Shown one piece after another: positions 8,696 to 18,856 of a stretch of DNA of 64,000 bases (position 1 is the first letter of the stretch; each line of letters opens with the position of its first letter). Under the pieces are notes generated by a model. It had not been told where the DNA came from and searched no databases. It worked only from the letters and a program-made list of their open reading frames with translations. Location of the stretch: assembly GCA_035708065.1 (NCBI GenBank), contig DASSTC010000043.1, forward strand, positions 1-64,000, given 5' to 3'. This DNA is from JAICUY01 sp035708065. GTDB lineage: Bacteria; Chloroflexota; Limnocylindria; QHBO01. Made by a program: the position numbers and the translations under genes.

Positions 8696-9599
8696 CGACG
8701 CCGTCGGGCTGATCATCCTGGTCATCGGCCTGGCCATCCTGCTGGTCCTGATCAGCAGCGTCGTGCACATCGTGCGCGAGTACGAACGCCTGGTCGTCTT
8801 CTTCCTGGGCCGCATCCAGGGAGCGCGTGGTCCGGGGATCATCTTCCTGATTCCCTTTATCCAGCAGGCGGTCAAGGTCGACCTGCGCGAGCGCTTCCTG
8901 GAAGTGCCGCAGCAGACCTGCATCACCAAGGACAATGCGCCGATCAGCATCGACTTCCTGGTCTACTCGAAGGTCTTCGACCCTCAGGAAACCGTCCTGG
9001 CGGTTACCGACTTCACCGGAGCCTCGCAGGCACTGGCCGCGACCACGCTGCGAGCCGTCATCGGCGACATCCCGCTCGACGACGTGCTGGCCAAGCGCGA
9101 GGAGATCAACAACGTCCTGCGCACCAAACTCGACGAGGTGACCCATCGCTGGGGCGTGAAGATCACCAGCGTCGAGATCCGCGAGATCGTGCCGCCCCGC
9201 GACATCCAGGAAGCGATGAACCGGCAGATGAGCGCCGAGCGCAACCGCCGCGCGGTGATCACCGAGTCCGAGGGCGCGCGGCAATCGACGATCAATGTCG
9301 CCGAGGGTGACAAGCAGTCGAACATCCTGCGTGCCGAGGGGGAGCGGCAGGCGCAGATCCTTCGCGCCGAGGGCTTCAGCAATGCGCTGCGCACGATCTT
9401 CGCCGCGGCCGAGGGCATCGACGAGAAGACGATGGCTCTCCAGTACCTCGACGCGCTGAAGGTCCTCGGCCAGGGCGACTCGACGAAGTGGATCCTGCCG
9501 ATGGAGCTCTCCGAGCTGACGCGGCCGATCACCAGCGCCATGCGCGTGGCGCGTGGGAGCGGCGACGTCGCGGAGGGCGGCTCCGCCGGCGGCGGCTGA
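8688..9599 (+). CDS. slipin/stomatin-like SPFH (band 7) protein
   Basis: The protein is 303 residues: one N-terminal transmembrane helix (about 5-28), then a band-7 domain (REYERLVVF, GPGIIFLIPF, VDLRER), the conserved IVPPRDIQEAM segment, and a coiled-coil region rich in Glu, Ala and Arg (about 180-245). The Gly/Ser-rich C-terminus is probably disordered. SPFH proteins form ring oligomers in membrane microdomains. Pairing with nfeD upstream is the classic NfeD-slipin arrangement, which argues for slipin rather than FtsH-associated HflC/K. Confidence 0.88.
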   Translation: MPNDAVGLIILVIGLAILLVLISSVVHIVREYERLVVFFLGRIQGARGPGIIFLIPFIQQAVKVDLRERFLEVPQQTCITKDNAPISIDFLVYSKVFDPQETVLAVTDFTGASQALAATTLRAVIGDIPLDDVLAKREEINNVLRTKLDEVTHRWGVKITSVEIREIVPPRDIQEAMNRQMSAERNRRAVITESEGARQSTINVAEGDKQSNILRAEGERQAQILRAEGFSNALRTIFAAAEGIDEKTMALQYLDALKVLGQGDSTKWILPMELSELTRPITSAMRVARGSGDVAEGGSAGGG

Positions 9600-9606
9600 G
9601 CGTCGG

Positions 9607-10512
9607 ATGAGCGGGGGAGGGCGGTCGCGCAGCCTGGCGGCCTGGGCCGGCTGGGTGGCCGGCGCGATCACCGCCGGCTATCTGGGCTACGTGTCGGTTG
9701 CCGGGTCACGGCGGCTGGTCCAACCGGAGCGCCGCGCGTTCGAGTCCGAGGACGGCTTGCCGGCCAGTCCGGCCGAGCTCGGGCTGGCGTACGAGGACGT
9801 CCGCTTCACGACCGATGACGGCGTGACGCTCTCCGGCTGGCTGATCCCTGCGGAGAAGCCGACGCGGGCAGCGGTGATCGTGCTGCACGGCTTCACCGGG
9901 CACCGGCTCGCCGAGCTCGCGGCGTTCGTGCCGTGGATTCAGCCGCGCTACCACGTCCTGCAGTTCGATTTCCGCGGCCACGGCGCGAGTGGCGCGGCCA
10001 CGATCACGCTGGGCACCCACGAGCGGCTCGACGTCGCTGCTGCGGTCCGATTCCTGGAGGGTCGCGGACTCGGCCCGATCGCGCTCATCGGGCTGTCAAT
10101 GGGCGCGTCGGTTGCCATCGTCTCCGCCCCGGACCTGCCGGTCGCCGCCGTCGTGGCCGATGCGGCCTTCGCCGACCTGCGCAATCCCGTCGCGAACCGG
10201 ATGCGCGGCGAGGGCTACCCGCTGGTGCGGCTCGGGGCGTGGATCATCGTGGCGGCGGCCAGCATCCGCGCGCGGGCGAGGCTGCTGTCGCCCATCGACC
10301 GCGTGGCCGGCATCTCACCGCGCGGCCTGCTGCTCATCGCGCCGAAGGAAGACGCGCTCATCGACTGGACGCAGTCGCTGCGCCTGTACGAAGCGGCCGG
10401 CGAGCCGAAGGAGCTCTACGTCGTCGAAGGCGCGGAGCACTCCACGGCGCGCTGGGTGGGAGGCCGGCAGTACGAACGGCGGGTTCTTTCCTTCCTGGGG
10501 CAGCATCTATAA
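9607..10512 (+). CDS. alpha/beta hydrolase with N-terminal membrane anchor
   Basis: The protein is 301 residues. The N-terminus has one hydrophobic helix (about 9-32) that may act as a membrane anchor. The hydrolase fold shows LHGFTGHR (oxyanion hole), FDFRGHG, the nucleophile elbow GLSMGAS, an acid in PKEDALID and the catalytic histidine in GAEHSTA, so the triad is complete. It resembles serine aminopeptidase S33/BEM46-type hydrolases; the substrate is not predictable. The ATG at 9607 is 7 bp after the slipin stop; extension to 9553 would run back into the slipin gene. Confidence 0.8.
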   Translation: MSGGGRSRSLAAWAGWVAGAITAGYLGYVSVAGSRRLVQPERRAFESEDGLPASPAELGLAYEDVRFTTDDGVTLSGWLIPAEKPTRAAVIVLHGFTGHRLAELAAFVPWIQPRYHVLQFDFRGHGASGAATITLGTHERLDVAAAVRFLEGRGLGPIALIGLSMGASVAIVSAPDLPVAAVVADAAFADLRNPVANRMRGEGYPLVRLGAWIIVAAASIRARARLLSPIDRVAGISPRGLLLIAPKEDALIDWTQSLRLYEAAGEPKELYVVEGAEHSTARWVGGRQYERRVLSFLGQHL

Positions 10513-10513
10513 T
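10508..10513 (+). promoter_or_regulatory. TATAAT -10 box for the receiver-CpaE gene
   Basis: This perfect TATAAT spans the hydrolase stop codon and is the most canonical -10 in the window. It gives a 5' leader of roughly 65 nt before the ATG at 10584. No good -35 is seen; positions 10485-10490 read TCTTTC. Confidence 0.5.
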
Positions 10514-10583
10514 CGCCCCGCCGTTCCGGTGGTGTCCGCCGTCACCGCCATGGCGCCCGTTTCGCATCGGATAGAGGACTTGC

Positions 10584-11765
10584 ATGGCTGCCACCAAGGT
10601 CCTGGTCGTCGACGACGACCTGAACATCCAGCGTGTGCTCGTCTTCACGCTGAAGCAGGAAGGCTTCGAGGTGCTCGTCGCCTCGGATGGCGCGACCGGC
10701 GTCGAGATGGCGAAGAACGCGCAGCCGGACCTCATCCTCATGGATGTCGCGATGCCCAAGCTCAACGGCTATGCCGCGACGCAGCAGATCCGCCTCGCCG
10801 AGCAGGGTCACCGCACGCCGATCATCATGCTCACCTCCGAGGCCGACGTCGGCGAGCGTGTCAAAGGACTCCGCGCCGGGGCGGACGACGACATCGTCAA
10901 GCCGTTCCATCCGCTCGAGCTCATGGCGCGCATCAAAGCGCTGCTCGCGCGCAGCGGCGGCGGGTCGAAGGCCGAGCAGGAGGCTGCCACGCTCGGGCGG
11001 CTCTGCGTCTTCTACGGCGCGAAGGGTGGCGTCGGCACGACGACGATCGCGATCAACACCGCCATCGCGCTGGCCCGCGACATGAAGCGCCGGGTCGGCC
11101 TGATCGACGCCAACCTGCAGTTCGGCGACCTGCGCGTCTTCCTGGACCTGGGCCTCGACACCGCGTCGATCGTGAACGCGATCGGCGAACCGGACCTCGA
11201 CAGCGACCTGCTCCACAAGCTCACGGTGAAGCACCACACCGGGATCGAGCTGCTGCCGGCGCCACCCTCGCCGGAGGCCGCCGACATCGTGGTCGAGCGC
11301 CAGCGCCTGCATCCCGAGGCCCTGTCGAACGTCCTGAACCTGTCGCGCAAGCTCTACGACTACACGATGGTCGACATGGTGAAGACCATCGACGACTTCA
11401 ACCTGCAGCTGTTCGACGAGGCGGACGTGATCTTCGTGGTGATGACCGCCGATCTCTCCTGCCTGAAGAATGTGCGGCTGGTGCTCGAAACGATGTCGAG
11501 CCTCGGCTACGAGCGGAGCAAGGTGCAGCTGGTGCTGAACCGCTCGAACGCGTTCACCGGGATCAACGTCAACAACGCCGAGTCGGCGCTCGGCCGCAAG
11601 ATCGACTACCAGATCATGAATCGCTACGACATCGCCATCAAGGCGCTGAACTCGGGGGAGCCGTTCATGTCCTCGAGCCCGGATACGCCGCTCGGGCGCA
11701 GCGTGATCGAGTTCGCGCGAGCCCTGGACGCGGAGCTCGCCGCCGAGACCGTCGCCGCCGGCTGA
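10584..11765 (+). CDS. receiver domain fused to CpaE/TadZ-like ParA ATPase
   Basis: The protein is 393 residues. Residues 1-122 are a complete CheY-like receiver with acidic triad DDD at 10-12, phospho-acceptor Asp54 (LILMDVAMP), Thr84 and Lys106 (IVKPF). After a short linker comes a MinD/ParA-type ATPase with deviant Walker A GAKGGVGTTT (145-154), IDANLQFGDL and VLNRSNA. CpaE/TadZ proteins place the Tad pilus machinery at a cell pole and usually carry only a degenerate receiver; here all phosphorylation residues are kept. The TadE/TadG-like genes 4 kb away make a pilus role likely, but no histidine kinase is adjacent. Confidence 0.85.
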   Translation: MAATKVLVVDDDLNIQRVLVFTLKQEGFEVLVASDGATGVEMAKNAQPDLILMDVAMPKLNGYAATQQIRLAEQGHRTPIIMLTSEADVGERVKGLRAGADDDIVKPFHPLELMARIKALLARSGGGSKAEQEAATLGRLCVFYGAKGGVGTTTIAINTAIALARDMKRRVGLIDANLQFGDLRVFLDLGLDTASIVNAIGEPDLDSDLLHKLTVKHHTGIELLPAPPSPEAADIVVERQRLHPEALSNVLNLSRKLYDYTMVDMVKTIDDFNLQLFDEADVIFVVMTADLSCLKNVRLVLETMSSLGYERSKVQLVLNRSNAFTGINVNNAESALGRKIDYQIMNRYDIAIKALNSGEPFMSSSPDTPLGRSVIEFARALDAELAAETVAAG

Positions 11766-11790
11766 TCCTTCCCTCGCACCTTGTGCCTGC

Positions 11791-11823
11791 CGGTAAGCCG
11801 GTGGTAATGGCCCGGTAAGGACC
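11791..11823 (+). promoter_or_regulatory. three phased 11-nt repeats upstream of comM
   Basis: The units are CGGTAAGCCGG (11791-11801), TGGTAATGGCC (11802-11812) and CGGTAAGGACC (11813-11823). GGTAA recurs every 11 nt, one DNA turn, as in OmpR/PhoB-family response-regulator boxes. A -10 hexamer TAGGCT lies exactly 6 nt downstream, at 11830-11835, and there is no -35. The same array with the same 6-nt gap precedes topA. Confidence 0.6.
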
Positions 11824-11829
11824 GATGCG

Positions 11830-11835
11830 TAGGCT
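11830..11835 (+). promoter_or_regulatory. -10 hexamer TAGGCT for comM-dprA
   Basis: It lies 6 nt after the phased repeats. Transcription would begin near 11842, giving a leader of about 86 nt before the chosen comM ATG at 11928. Confidence 0.45.
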
Positions 11836-11927
11836 GGCGCATGCCGGTCGGCGCTGGAGTTTGGGAGGCGAGCAGGCGCGCGACCGGCATAGTCTCGAGT
11901 CCTGCTGCCGCTTCCCGCTGGTGGTCC

Positions 11928-13412
11928 ATGCTGGCGCAGACGCTCAGCGCGTCGGTCCTCGGCGTCGACGGCGTTCCGGTGCGCGTCGAGGTCGATGTCG
12001 CGTTCGGCCTCCCGGGACTGACCATCGTCGGCCTGCCGGGCAGCGCCGTGCAGGAGGCGCGCGAACGGGTGCGCAGCGCCATCCGCAACAGCGGCTACGA
12101 GATTCCTGCCCGTCGGATCACGGTGAACCTCGCCCCGGCCGACCTCCCCAAGGAGGGGACCGGCTATGACCTTGCGATTGCGGTCGGGATCCTGGCCGCG
12201 TCCGGGCAGATCCGGGATCTGGACGTGGAGACCGGCCTCCTCGGCGAGCTCGCGCTGGACGGGTCGTTGCGCCCCATCCCGGGCGCCATGGCACTCGTCG
12301 CGGCCATCGGCGAGGCAGGCATCCACGGCGTCGTCGTCGCCCCCGGCAACCGCTGGGAGGCGGCAGCGGTGCGCGGCGTCGCGGTTCATGCCGCCGAAAC
12401 GCTCGGGCAGGCGATCGGCCATCTGTCGGGTGCGCATCCATTGCCGCCGATCGAGCCGACGCCGTTGAGCGACGCGGCTCCGACCGATGCCCCGGACCTG
12501 TGCGAGGTCGCCGGCCAGCCGCTGGCGCGGAGGGCGCTGGAGATTGCGCTGGCCGGGGGCCACAACCTTGGCCTCGTCGGACCGCCCGGCGTTGGCAAGA
12601 CGCTGCTGCTGCGCTGCGCGGCCGGCCTCCTTCCGCCGCTGTGCGATGACGAGGCGGTCGAGGTGAGTCGCATCTACTCGGTTGCCGGCCTGGCCGATCG
12701 GCGCCGTCCGCTGACCCGCCGGCGACCGTTCCGTGTTCCGCATCACACTATCTCGACCCAGGCCCTTGTCGGCGGCGGCCCGCGCGTCCGTCCCGGCGAG
12801 GCATCGCTGGCGCACCGCGGCGTGTTGTTCCTCGACGAGGCGCTTCAGTTCCGCACCGACGCGCTCGACGCGCTTCGCCAGCCAATGGAAGCAGGCGTCG
12901 TCTCGATCGCGCGTGTCGACGGTGCGCTGCAGCTGCCGGCGCGGTTCACGCTGCTCCTGGCGTTCAATCCGTGCCCGTGTGGCTGGCGCAACTCCGGGAC
13001 CGGGCTGTGCCGCTGCGACGATGCGGTGGCGCGCCGGTATGCCATGCGCCTCTCGGCCCCGATGCGGGATCGGATCGACCTGTGGGTGCAGATGACCCCG
13101 GGAGCGCGACGCCGCACGGCGCTCGATGGGAACGAGGCGAGCAGCGCGGTCGCGCGTCGAATCGCCGCTGCGTGGCAGCGCCGCCACGACCGGCGGCAGG
13201 TCATTCGCCCGGTCGCCGCAGCCCAGACGAGCCTCCAGCGCAAGGTGGCCGCCGAGCTCGAACGATCCGCCCGGCACTACCGCCTCTCGGCGCGCCGAGT
13301 GGACGGCACGGCCCGCGTCGCCCGGACGATCGCCGACCTCGAGGGCGCTGGGACCGTCAGCGTCGACCATGTCCGCGAGGCGATCGGCTACCGTGCCAGG
13401 GGGGCCGAATGA
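11928..13412 (+). CDS. comM: ComM/YifB-type magnesium-chelatase-like AAA+ ATPase
   Basis: The protein is 494 residues. The N-terminal domain starts with the family signature LAQTLSASVLG and GLPGLTIVGLPGSAVQEARERVRSA. The AAA+ core has Walker A GPPGVGKT (about 220-227), LVGGGP, Walker B VLFLDEAL, and the zinc-like FNPCPCGW. A C-terminal Mg-chelatase helical domain follows. ComM is a hexameric helicase that promotes branch migration when transforming DNA is integrated. The ATG at 11928 gives the standard N-terminus; an in-frame ATG at 11841 would add 29 atypical residues and lies at the predicted transcription start. ATGA overlap links it to dprA. Confidence 0.92.
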   Translation: MLAQTLSASVLGVDGVPVRVEVDVAFGLPGLTIVGLPGSAVQEARERVRSAIRNSGYEIPARRITVNLAPADLPKEGTGYDLAIAVGILAASGQIRDLDVETGLLGELALDGSLRPIPGAMALVAAIGEAGIHGVVVAPGNRWEAAAVRGVAVHAAETLGQAIGHLSGAHPLPPIEPTPLSDAAPTDAPDLCEVAGQPLARRALEIALAGGHNLGLVGPPGVGKTLLLRCAAGLLPPLCDDEAVEVSRIYSVAGLADRRRPLTRRRPFRVPHHTISTQALVGGGPRVRPGEASLAHRGVLFLDEALQFRTDALDALRQPMEAGVVSIARVDGALQLPARFTLLLAFNPCPCGWRNSGTGLCRCDDAVARRYAMRLSAPMRDRIDLWVQMTPGARRRTALDGNEASSAVARRIAAAWQRRHDRRQVIRPVAAAQTSLQRKVAAELERSARHYRLSARRVDGTARVARTIADLEGAGTVSVDHVREAIGYRARGAE

Positions 13413-14668
13413 TCGGCGTTGGTCGAGCGTCCGGCGGGCTTGCCGATCAACGTGGAGATCAGCCGGCCGCCGGCGACGAAGACACCTCGCAACCCGAGCG
13501 CGGCGGTGGCTGGCGCAGCGTGGATCTTGCCGCGATGGATCCGGTTGCCGATCGCCCGTTCTGGCTGGCGCTGTCGCAGCTGCCCGGAATCGGTCCTGTC
13601 GGGTTCGGCAGGCTGCTGCAGCGCTACGGCAGCGCGGCGGCCGCCTGGGCCGCGGGCGCCGACCTGCTGCGCGAGCTCCCGCGCGTGCCCGAGGACACCG
13701 AGCTTGCGCGCCGCCGGCTGCGGCGTGAACGACCGCTCGACATCGCGAAGCGTCTCGAAGCGGCGACCCATCGAACCGGTGGAACCATTCTCACCGCGCT
13801 GGATGCGGCGTACCCCGCGGCACTGACTGCCCTCGACGTTCGTCCGCCGGTGCTCTACGCCCGCGGCGACCTGGCTGTCCTGGACGCGCCGTGCGTGGCG
13901 ATCGTCGGCACACGGCAGGCGAGCGGCTACGGTCGCGCGACGACGACCGAGCTCGCCGACGAGCTGGCCCGCGCCGGGGTCACCGTCGTCTCGGGGCTTG
14001 CCTTGGGGATCGACGGAGAGGCGCACACCGCAGCGATCGCCGCAGGCGGCCGGAGCGTGGCGGTGCTGCCGTCGTCACTGGATCGCATCTATCCGCCGCG
14101 GCATCGGCGGCTCGCCGACGAGCTGGTTGCATCGGGCGGGGCCCTCGTCTCGGAGCTCGCGCCCGGCCAGCCGTCCGGCCGCCCGGACTTCGCGCGGCGT
14201 AACCGGATCATCGCGGGGCTGTCGATGGCGGTGGTTGTCGTCGAGGCGCCCGATCGCAGCGGTGCACTGCTCACCGCCAGCGCGGCGATCGCCTACGAGA
14301 AAGAGCTGTATGCGGTCCCGGGGCCGATCGACGCCGCCACGTCGCGTGGCTGCAACCGCCTGATCGCCGATCAGCAGGCGACGCTCGTGACCTCGGCCGC
14401 CGCGCTGCTCCAGCAGATCGGGGCGCGTCGCGGCGATCGTCCGGTCGCCGTGGCAACGCTCTCCGAGGCGGAGGGACAGGTCCTCTACCATCTGCTGCGG
14501 CGGAGTGGCTCGATCGAGGAGCTGATGGAGCGGACACAGCTCGCGACAGGAGCGCTGGCGAGCGCGCTGACGCTGCTCGAGACACGTGGCCTCGCCACTT
14601 CGTACGGTGGCGCGACCTTCCATCCGACGCTCGTGGCCCGGCGCATCGGCAGGCGGGAGCCGACATGA
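13409..14668 (+). CDS. dprA: DNA-processing protein DprA
   Basis: The protein is 419 residues from the ATG that overlaps the comM stop; a later ATG at 13535 would remove 42 poorly conserved residues and may be the true start. Family features are an N-terminal SAM-like domain (WLALSQLPGIGP), then a Rossmann fold with VAIVGTRQASGYG, VVSGLALGIDGEAH, the substrate loop FARRNRIIAGLS and GALLTA, and a winged-helix DML1-like domain at the end. DprA loads RecA on incoming single-stranded DNA during transformation. The comM-dprA pair is the main hint of natural competence here, although dprA is also widespread in species not known to be competent. Confidence 0.9.
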   Translation: MIGVGRASGGLADQRGDQPAAGDEDTSQPERGGGWRSVDLAAMDPVADRPFWLALSQLPGIGPVGFGRLLQRYGSAAAAWAAGADLLRELPRVPEDTELARRRLRRERPLDIAKRLEAATHRTGGTILTALDAAYPAALTALDVRPPVLYARGDLAVLDAPCVAIVGTRQASGYGRATTTELADELARAGVTVVSGLALGIDGEAHTAAIAAGGRSVAVLPSSLDRIYPPRHRRLADELVASGGALVSELAPGQPSGRPDFARRNRIIAGLSMAVVVVEAPDRSGALLTASAAIAYEKELYAVPGPIDAATSRGCNRLIADQQATLVTSAAALLQQIGARRGDRPVAVATLSEAEGQVLYHLLRRSGSIEELMERTQLATGALASALTLLETRGLATSYGGATFHPTLVARRIGRREPT

Positions 14669-14679
14669 AACGCGGCCGT

Positions 14680-14695
14680 CCGGCTATACTGCCGG
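14680..14695 (+). promoter_or_regulatory. TATACT -10 flanked by an inverted repeat
   Basis: CCGGC at 14680-14684 and GCCGG at 14691-14695 enclose TATACT. The hexamer is close to consensus and gives a leader of about 58 nt for the CAP-domain gene. A protein bound to the dyad would cover the -10 directly. Confidence 0.45.
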
Positions 14696-14755
14696 CGCCA
14701 TTGCGGCTTCCCCGGTGCCCATCGGGAAGTCAGTCCCGCAGGGAGTCTGTGTCTA

Positions 14756-16450
14756 TTGCATTCGATCCGTAACGTCCGCGCGGCGCTCCGCGCCCCGTTC
14801 GAATCGCTTGGCCTTCTGCTGAGCAAGAATCGAGCCGCTACTCGCGTCTCGATCACCGCCATCGCCCTTTCGCTCGTCTTCGTGGTCTCCCAGCAGGGAG
14901 TCAGCCGCGCAGGACCAGAGCCGGTCGTCGCACCACCGCATTCCATCCTCCCGGCCAACGTCGGTGTAGGGATCGCGACGAACGCATCGGTGATCATCCC
15001 CTTCGACCAGCCCGTCGACCGCACCTCGGTCGCCGCCGGTCTTTCGGTACTGCCCGACGCCTCGGTTGTTTTGCGCTGGAGCGCCGACAGCCGCAGCGTC
15101 GAGCTGATTCCGCAGCGTCGCTGGATGACCGACGAGCGCTACGTTGTGCTGCTGTCCTCCGCGGTTCGCTACGAGGGCGGCGGCGCGATCGGCCAGGCGA
15201 AGCGCCTCAGCTTCACGACCGAGACCGCCCCGACCGTCAGCAACTTCGAGCTGCAGTACGTGCCGCAGGACCCGGCCGGTCTTGACGGTCGGAAGAGCGA
15301 CGGCCTGAGCGAGTTCGCACCGCGCGAGAACGGCGTGGTCGCGGGCAGCATCGAGGAACGCTCGCGTGCGCTCGCGGCCCGAGCGGCGCCGCGCGATACC
15401 GCCGACGGCGTGAGCGCGCACACCGAGGTGAGCATCGAGTTCAGCACCCCGATGGACGAGCGGGAGGTCGCCGAGCATTTCGCGATCAGTCCGCACGTCG
15501 ACGGTGATATCGCCTGGCGTGGCCGCACCCTCGTCTTCACCCCGGCTGAGCCGTTCCAGGCCGGCGCGCGCTACGCCATCAGCCTGGCGGGCGTCCACGA
15601 TCGGCTCGGCAATCCGCTCGGCGGCGATTCGAGCTTCTCGTTCACCACCATCGCTGCCGGCCAGCCGATCAAGGTCACTCCGAAGGACGGTGAGCGCAAC
15701 GTGACGTCGCGCGAGGTCTCGCTGTGGTTCTCGCAGCCGATCGACACGACGCGCACCGACAAGGCGTTCTCGCTGACCGATCTGGCCACGAAGAAGGCCA
15801 TCGACGGCAAGCTGACCTGGAACGACGCTCGGACCCAGCTCACCTTCACCGCCGACAGGGCGCTGGCCAAAGGCCATCACTTCCGGATCAGCATCGGCGA
15901 GGGAGCCGTCGACAGCGACGGCAATGCGGTGAGCGTCGACGCGACATTCAGCACCAAGGCCGCTCCGGCGCCGGCGCGCTCCGGCACGTCCACGTCCACC
16001 CGAAGCCAGACGCGCCCCGTTCCGAAGCCGCCCGGCCCGGCGTCGAGCCTGGTCGGCTACGCGCTCAACCAGGTGAACGCCGCGCGAGCGGCCTACGGCT
16101 TCCGGGCGCTGGGTCTGGACGGCGCGGTATCGGCCGTGGCAAACGCGCACGCCTGGGACATGCTGCGCAATGGCTACTTCAGCCACACGGGGCTCGATGG
16201 CTCGACGGTGCGCACCCGCCTGTCGCGCGCAGGCGTGCCCTACAGCTACGCGGGCGAGAACATCTGCTACCGCGCCGGTTTCAGCGTCCAGTCGACCCTG
16301 AACTGGTGCCATGCGCAGTTCATGGCGGAGCCCTACCCGGGCTACTACAACCACATCGGCAACATCCTGAACCCCGATTTCTCGCGTCTGGGTGTCGGGA
16401 TCGCCGCAAGCGGCAACAAGGTCTACGTGGTCTGGGACTTCACCGGTTGA
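14756..16450 (+). CDS. secreted protein with Ig-like modules and a C-terminal CAP/SCP domain
   Basis: The protein is 564 residues with a probable TTG start at 14756 and GGGAG upstream. A signal/anchor helix (about 33-48) is followed by three Big_5-type Ig-like modules (approximately 60-155, 215-300 and 305-400), each with the FTxxxPL/FSFTT rhythm. A Ser/Thr/Pro linker leads to a CAP domain (about 435-564) with ALNQVNAARAAYGFRAL, NAHAWDMLRNGYFSH and YAGENI. Bacterial CAP proteins are extracellular with poorly known roles. It sits between dprA and topA, which are neighbours in many bacteria, so it looks inserted. It has its own promoter. Confidence 0.82.
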   Translation: MHSIRNVRAALRAPFESLGLLLSKNRAATRVSITAIALSLVFVVSQQGVSRAGPEPVVAPPHSILPANVGVGIATNASVIIPFDQPVDRTSVAAGLSVLPDASVVLRWSADSRSVELIPQRRWMTDERYVVLLSSAVRYEGGGAIGQAKRLSFTTETAPTVSNFELQYVPQDPAGLDGRKSDGLSEFAPRENGVVAGSIEERSRALAARAAPRDTADGVSAHTEVSIEFSTPMDEREVAEHFAISPHVDGDIAWRGRTLVFTPAEPFQAGARYAISLAGVHDRLGNPLGGDSSFSFTTIAAGQPIKVTPKDGERNVTSREVSLWFSQPIDTTRTDKAFSLTDLATKKAIDGKLTWNDARTQLTFTADRALAKGHHFRISIGEGAVDSDGNAVSVDATFSTKAAPAPARSGTSTSTRSQTRPVPKPPGPASSLVGYALNQVNAARAAYGFRALGLDGAVSAVANAHAWDMLRNGYFSHTGLDGSTVRTRLSRAGVPYSYAGENICYRAGFSVQSTLNWCHAQFMAEPYPGYYNHIGNILNPDFSRLGVGIAASGNKVYVVWDFTG

Positions 16451-16506
16451 CCGATGCGGCCGCCTTCGGCGGCCGGTCGACCAGGAGTGATCAGGCCGGG
16501 TAGGAC

Positions 16507-16539
16507 CGGTAAGCCGTCGGTAACGGTCCGGCGAGAAGC
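16507..16539 (+). promoter_or_regulatory. three phased 11-nt repeats upstream of topA
   Basis: The units are CGGTAAGCCGT (16507-16517), CGGTAACGGTC (16518-16528) and the weaker CGGCGAGAAGC (16529-16539). The first 26 nt, starting one base upstream, match the comM array at 22 of 26 positions. The -10 TACACT begins 6 nt downstream, the same distance as at comM. Confidence 0.6.
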
Positions 16540-16545
16540 GGGTGC

Positions 16546-16551
16546 TACACT
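16546..16551 (+). promoter_or_regulatory. -10 hexamer TACACT for topA
   Basis: It lies 10 nt before the topA ATG. The region at -35 is filled by the phased repeats, suggesting an activator-dependent promoter. Confidence 0.5.
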
Positions 16552-16561
16552 CCGCCCTCGT

Positions 16562-18848
<2,287 letters not shown>

Positions 18849-18856
<8 letters not shown>

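Noticed and set aside
11841..11927. Upstream in-frame ATG for comM
   Set aside because: It would add 29 residues not found in ComM proteins and sits at the predicted transcription start. The ATG at 11928 gives the conserved N-terminus.
10542..13370. A 942-codon open frame on the minus strand across the receiver-CpaE gene and comM
   Set aside because: It is a shadow of strong plus-strand genes, with no recognisable domain.
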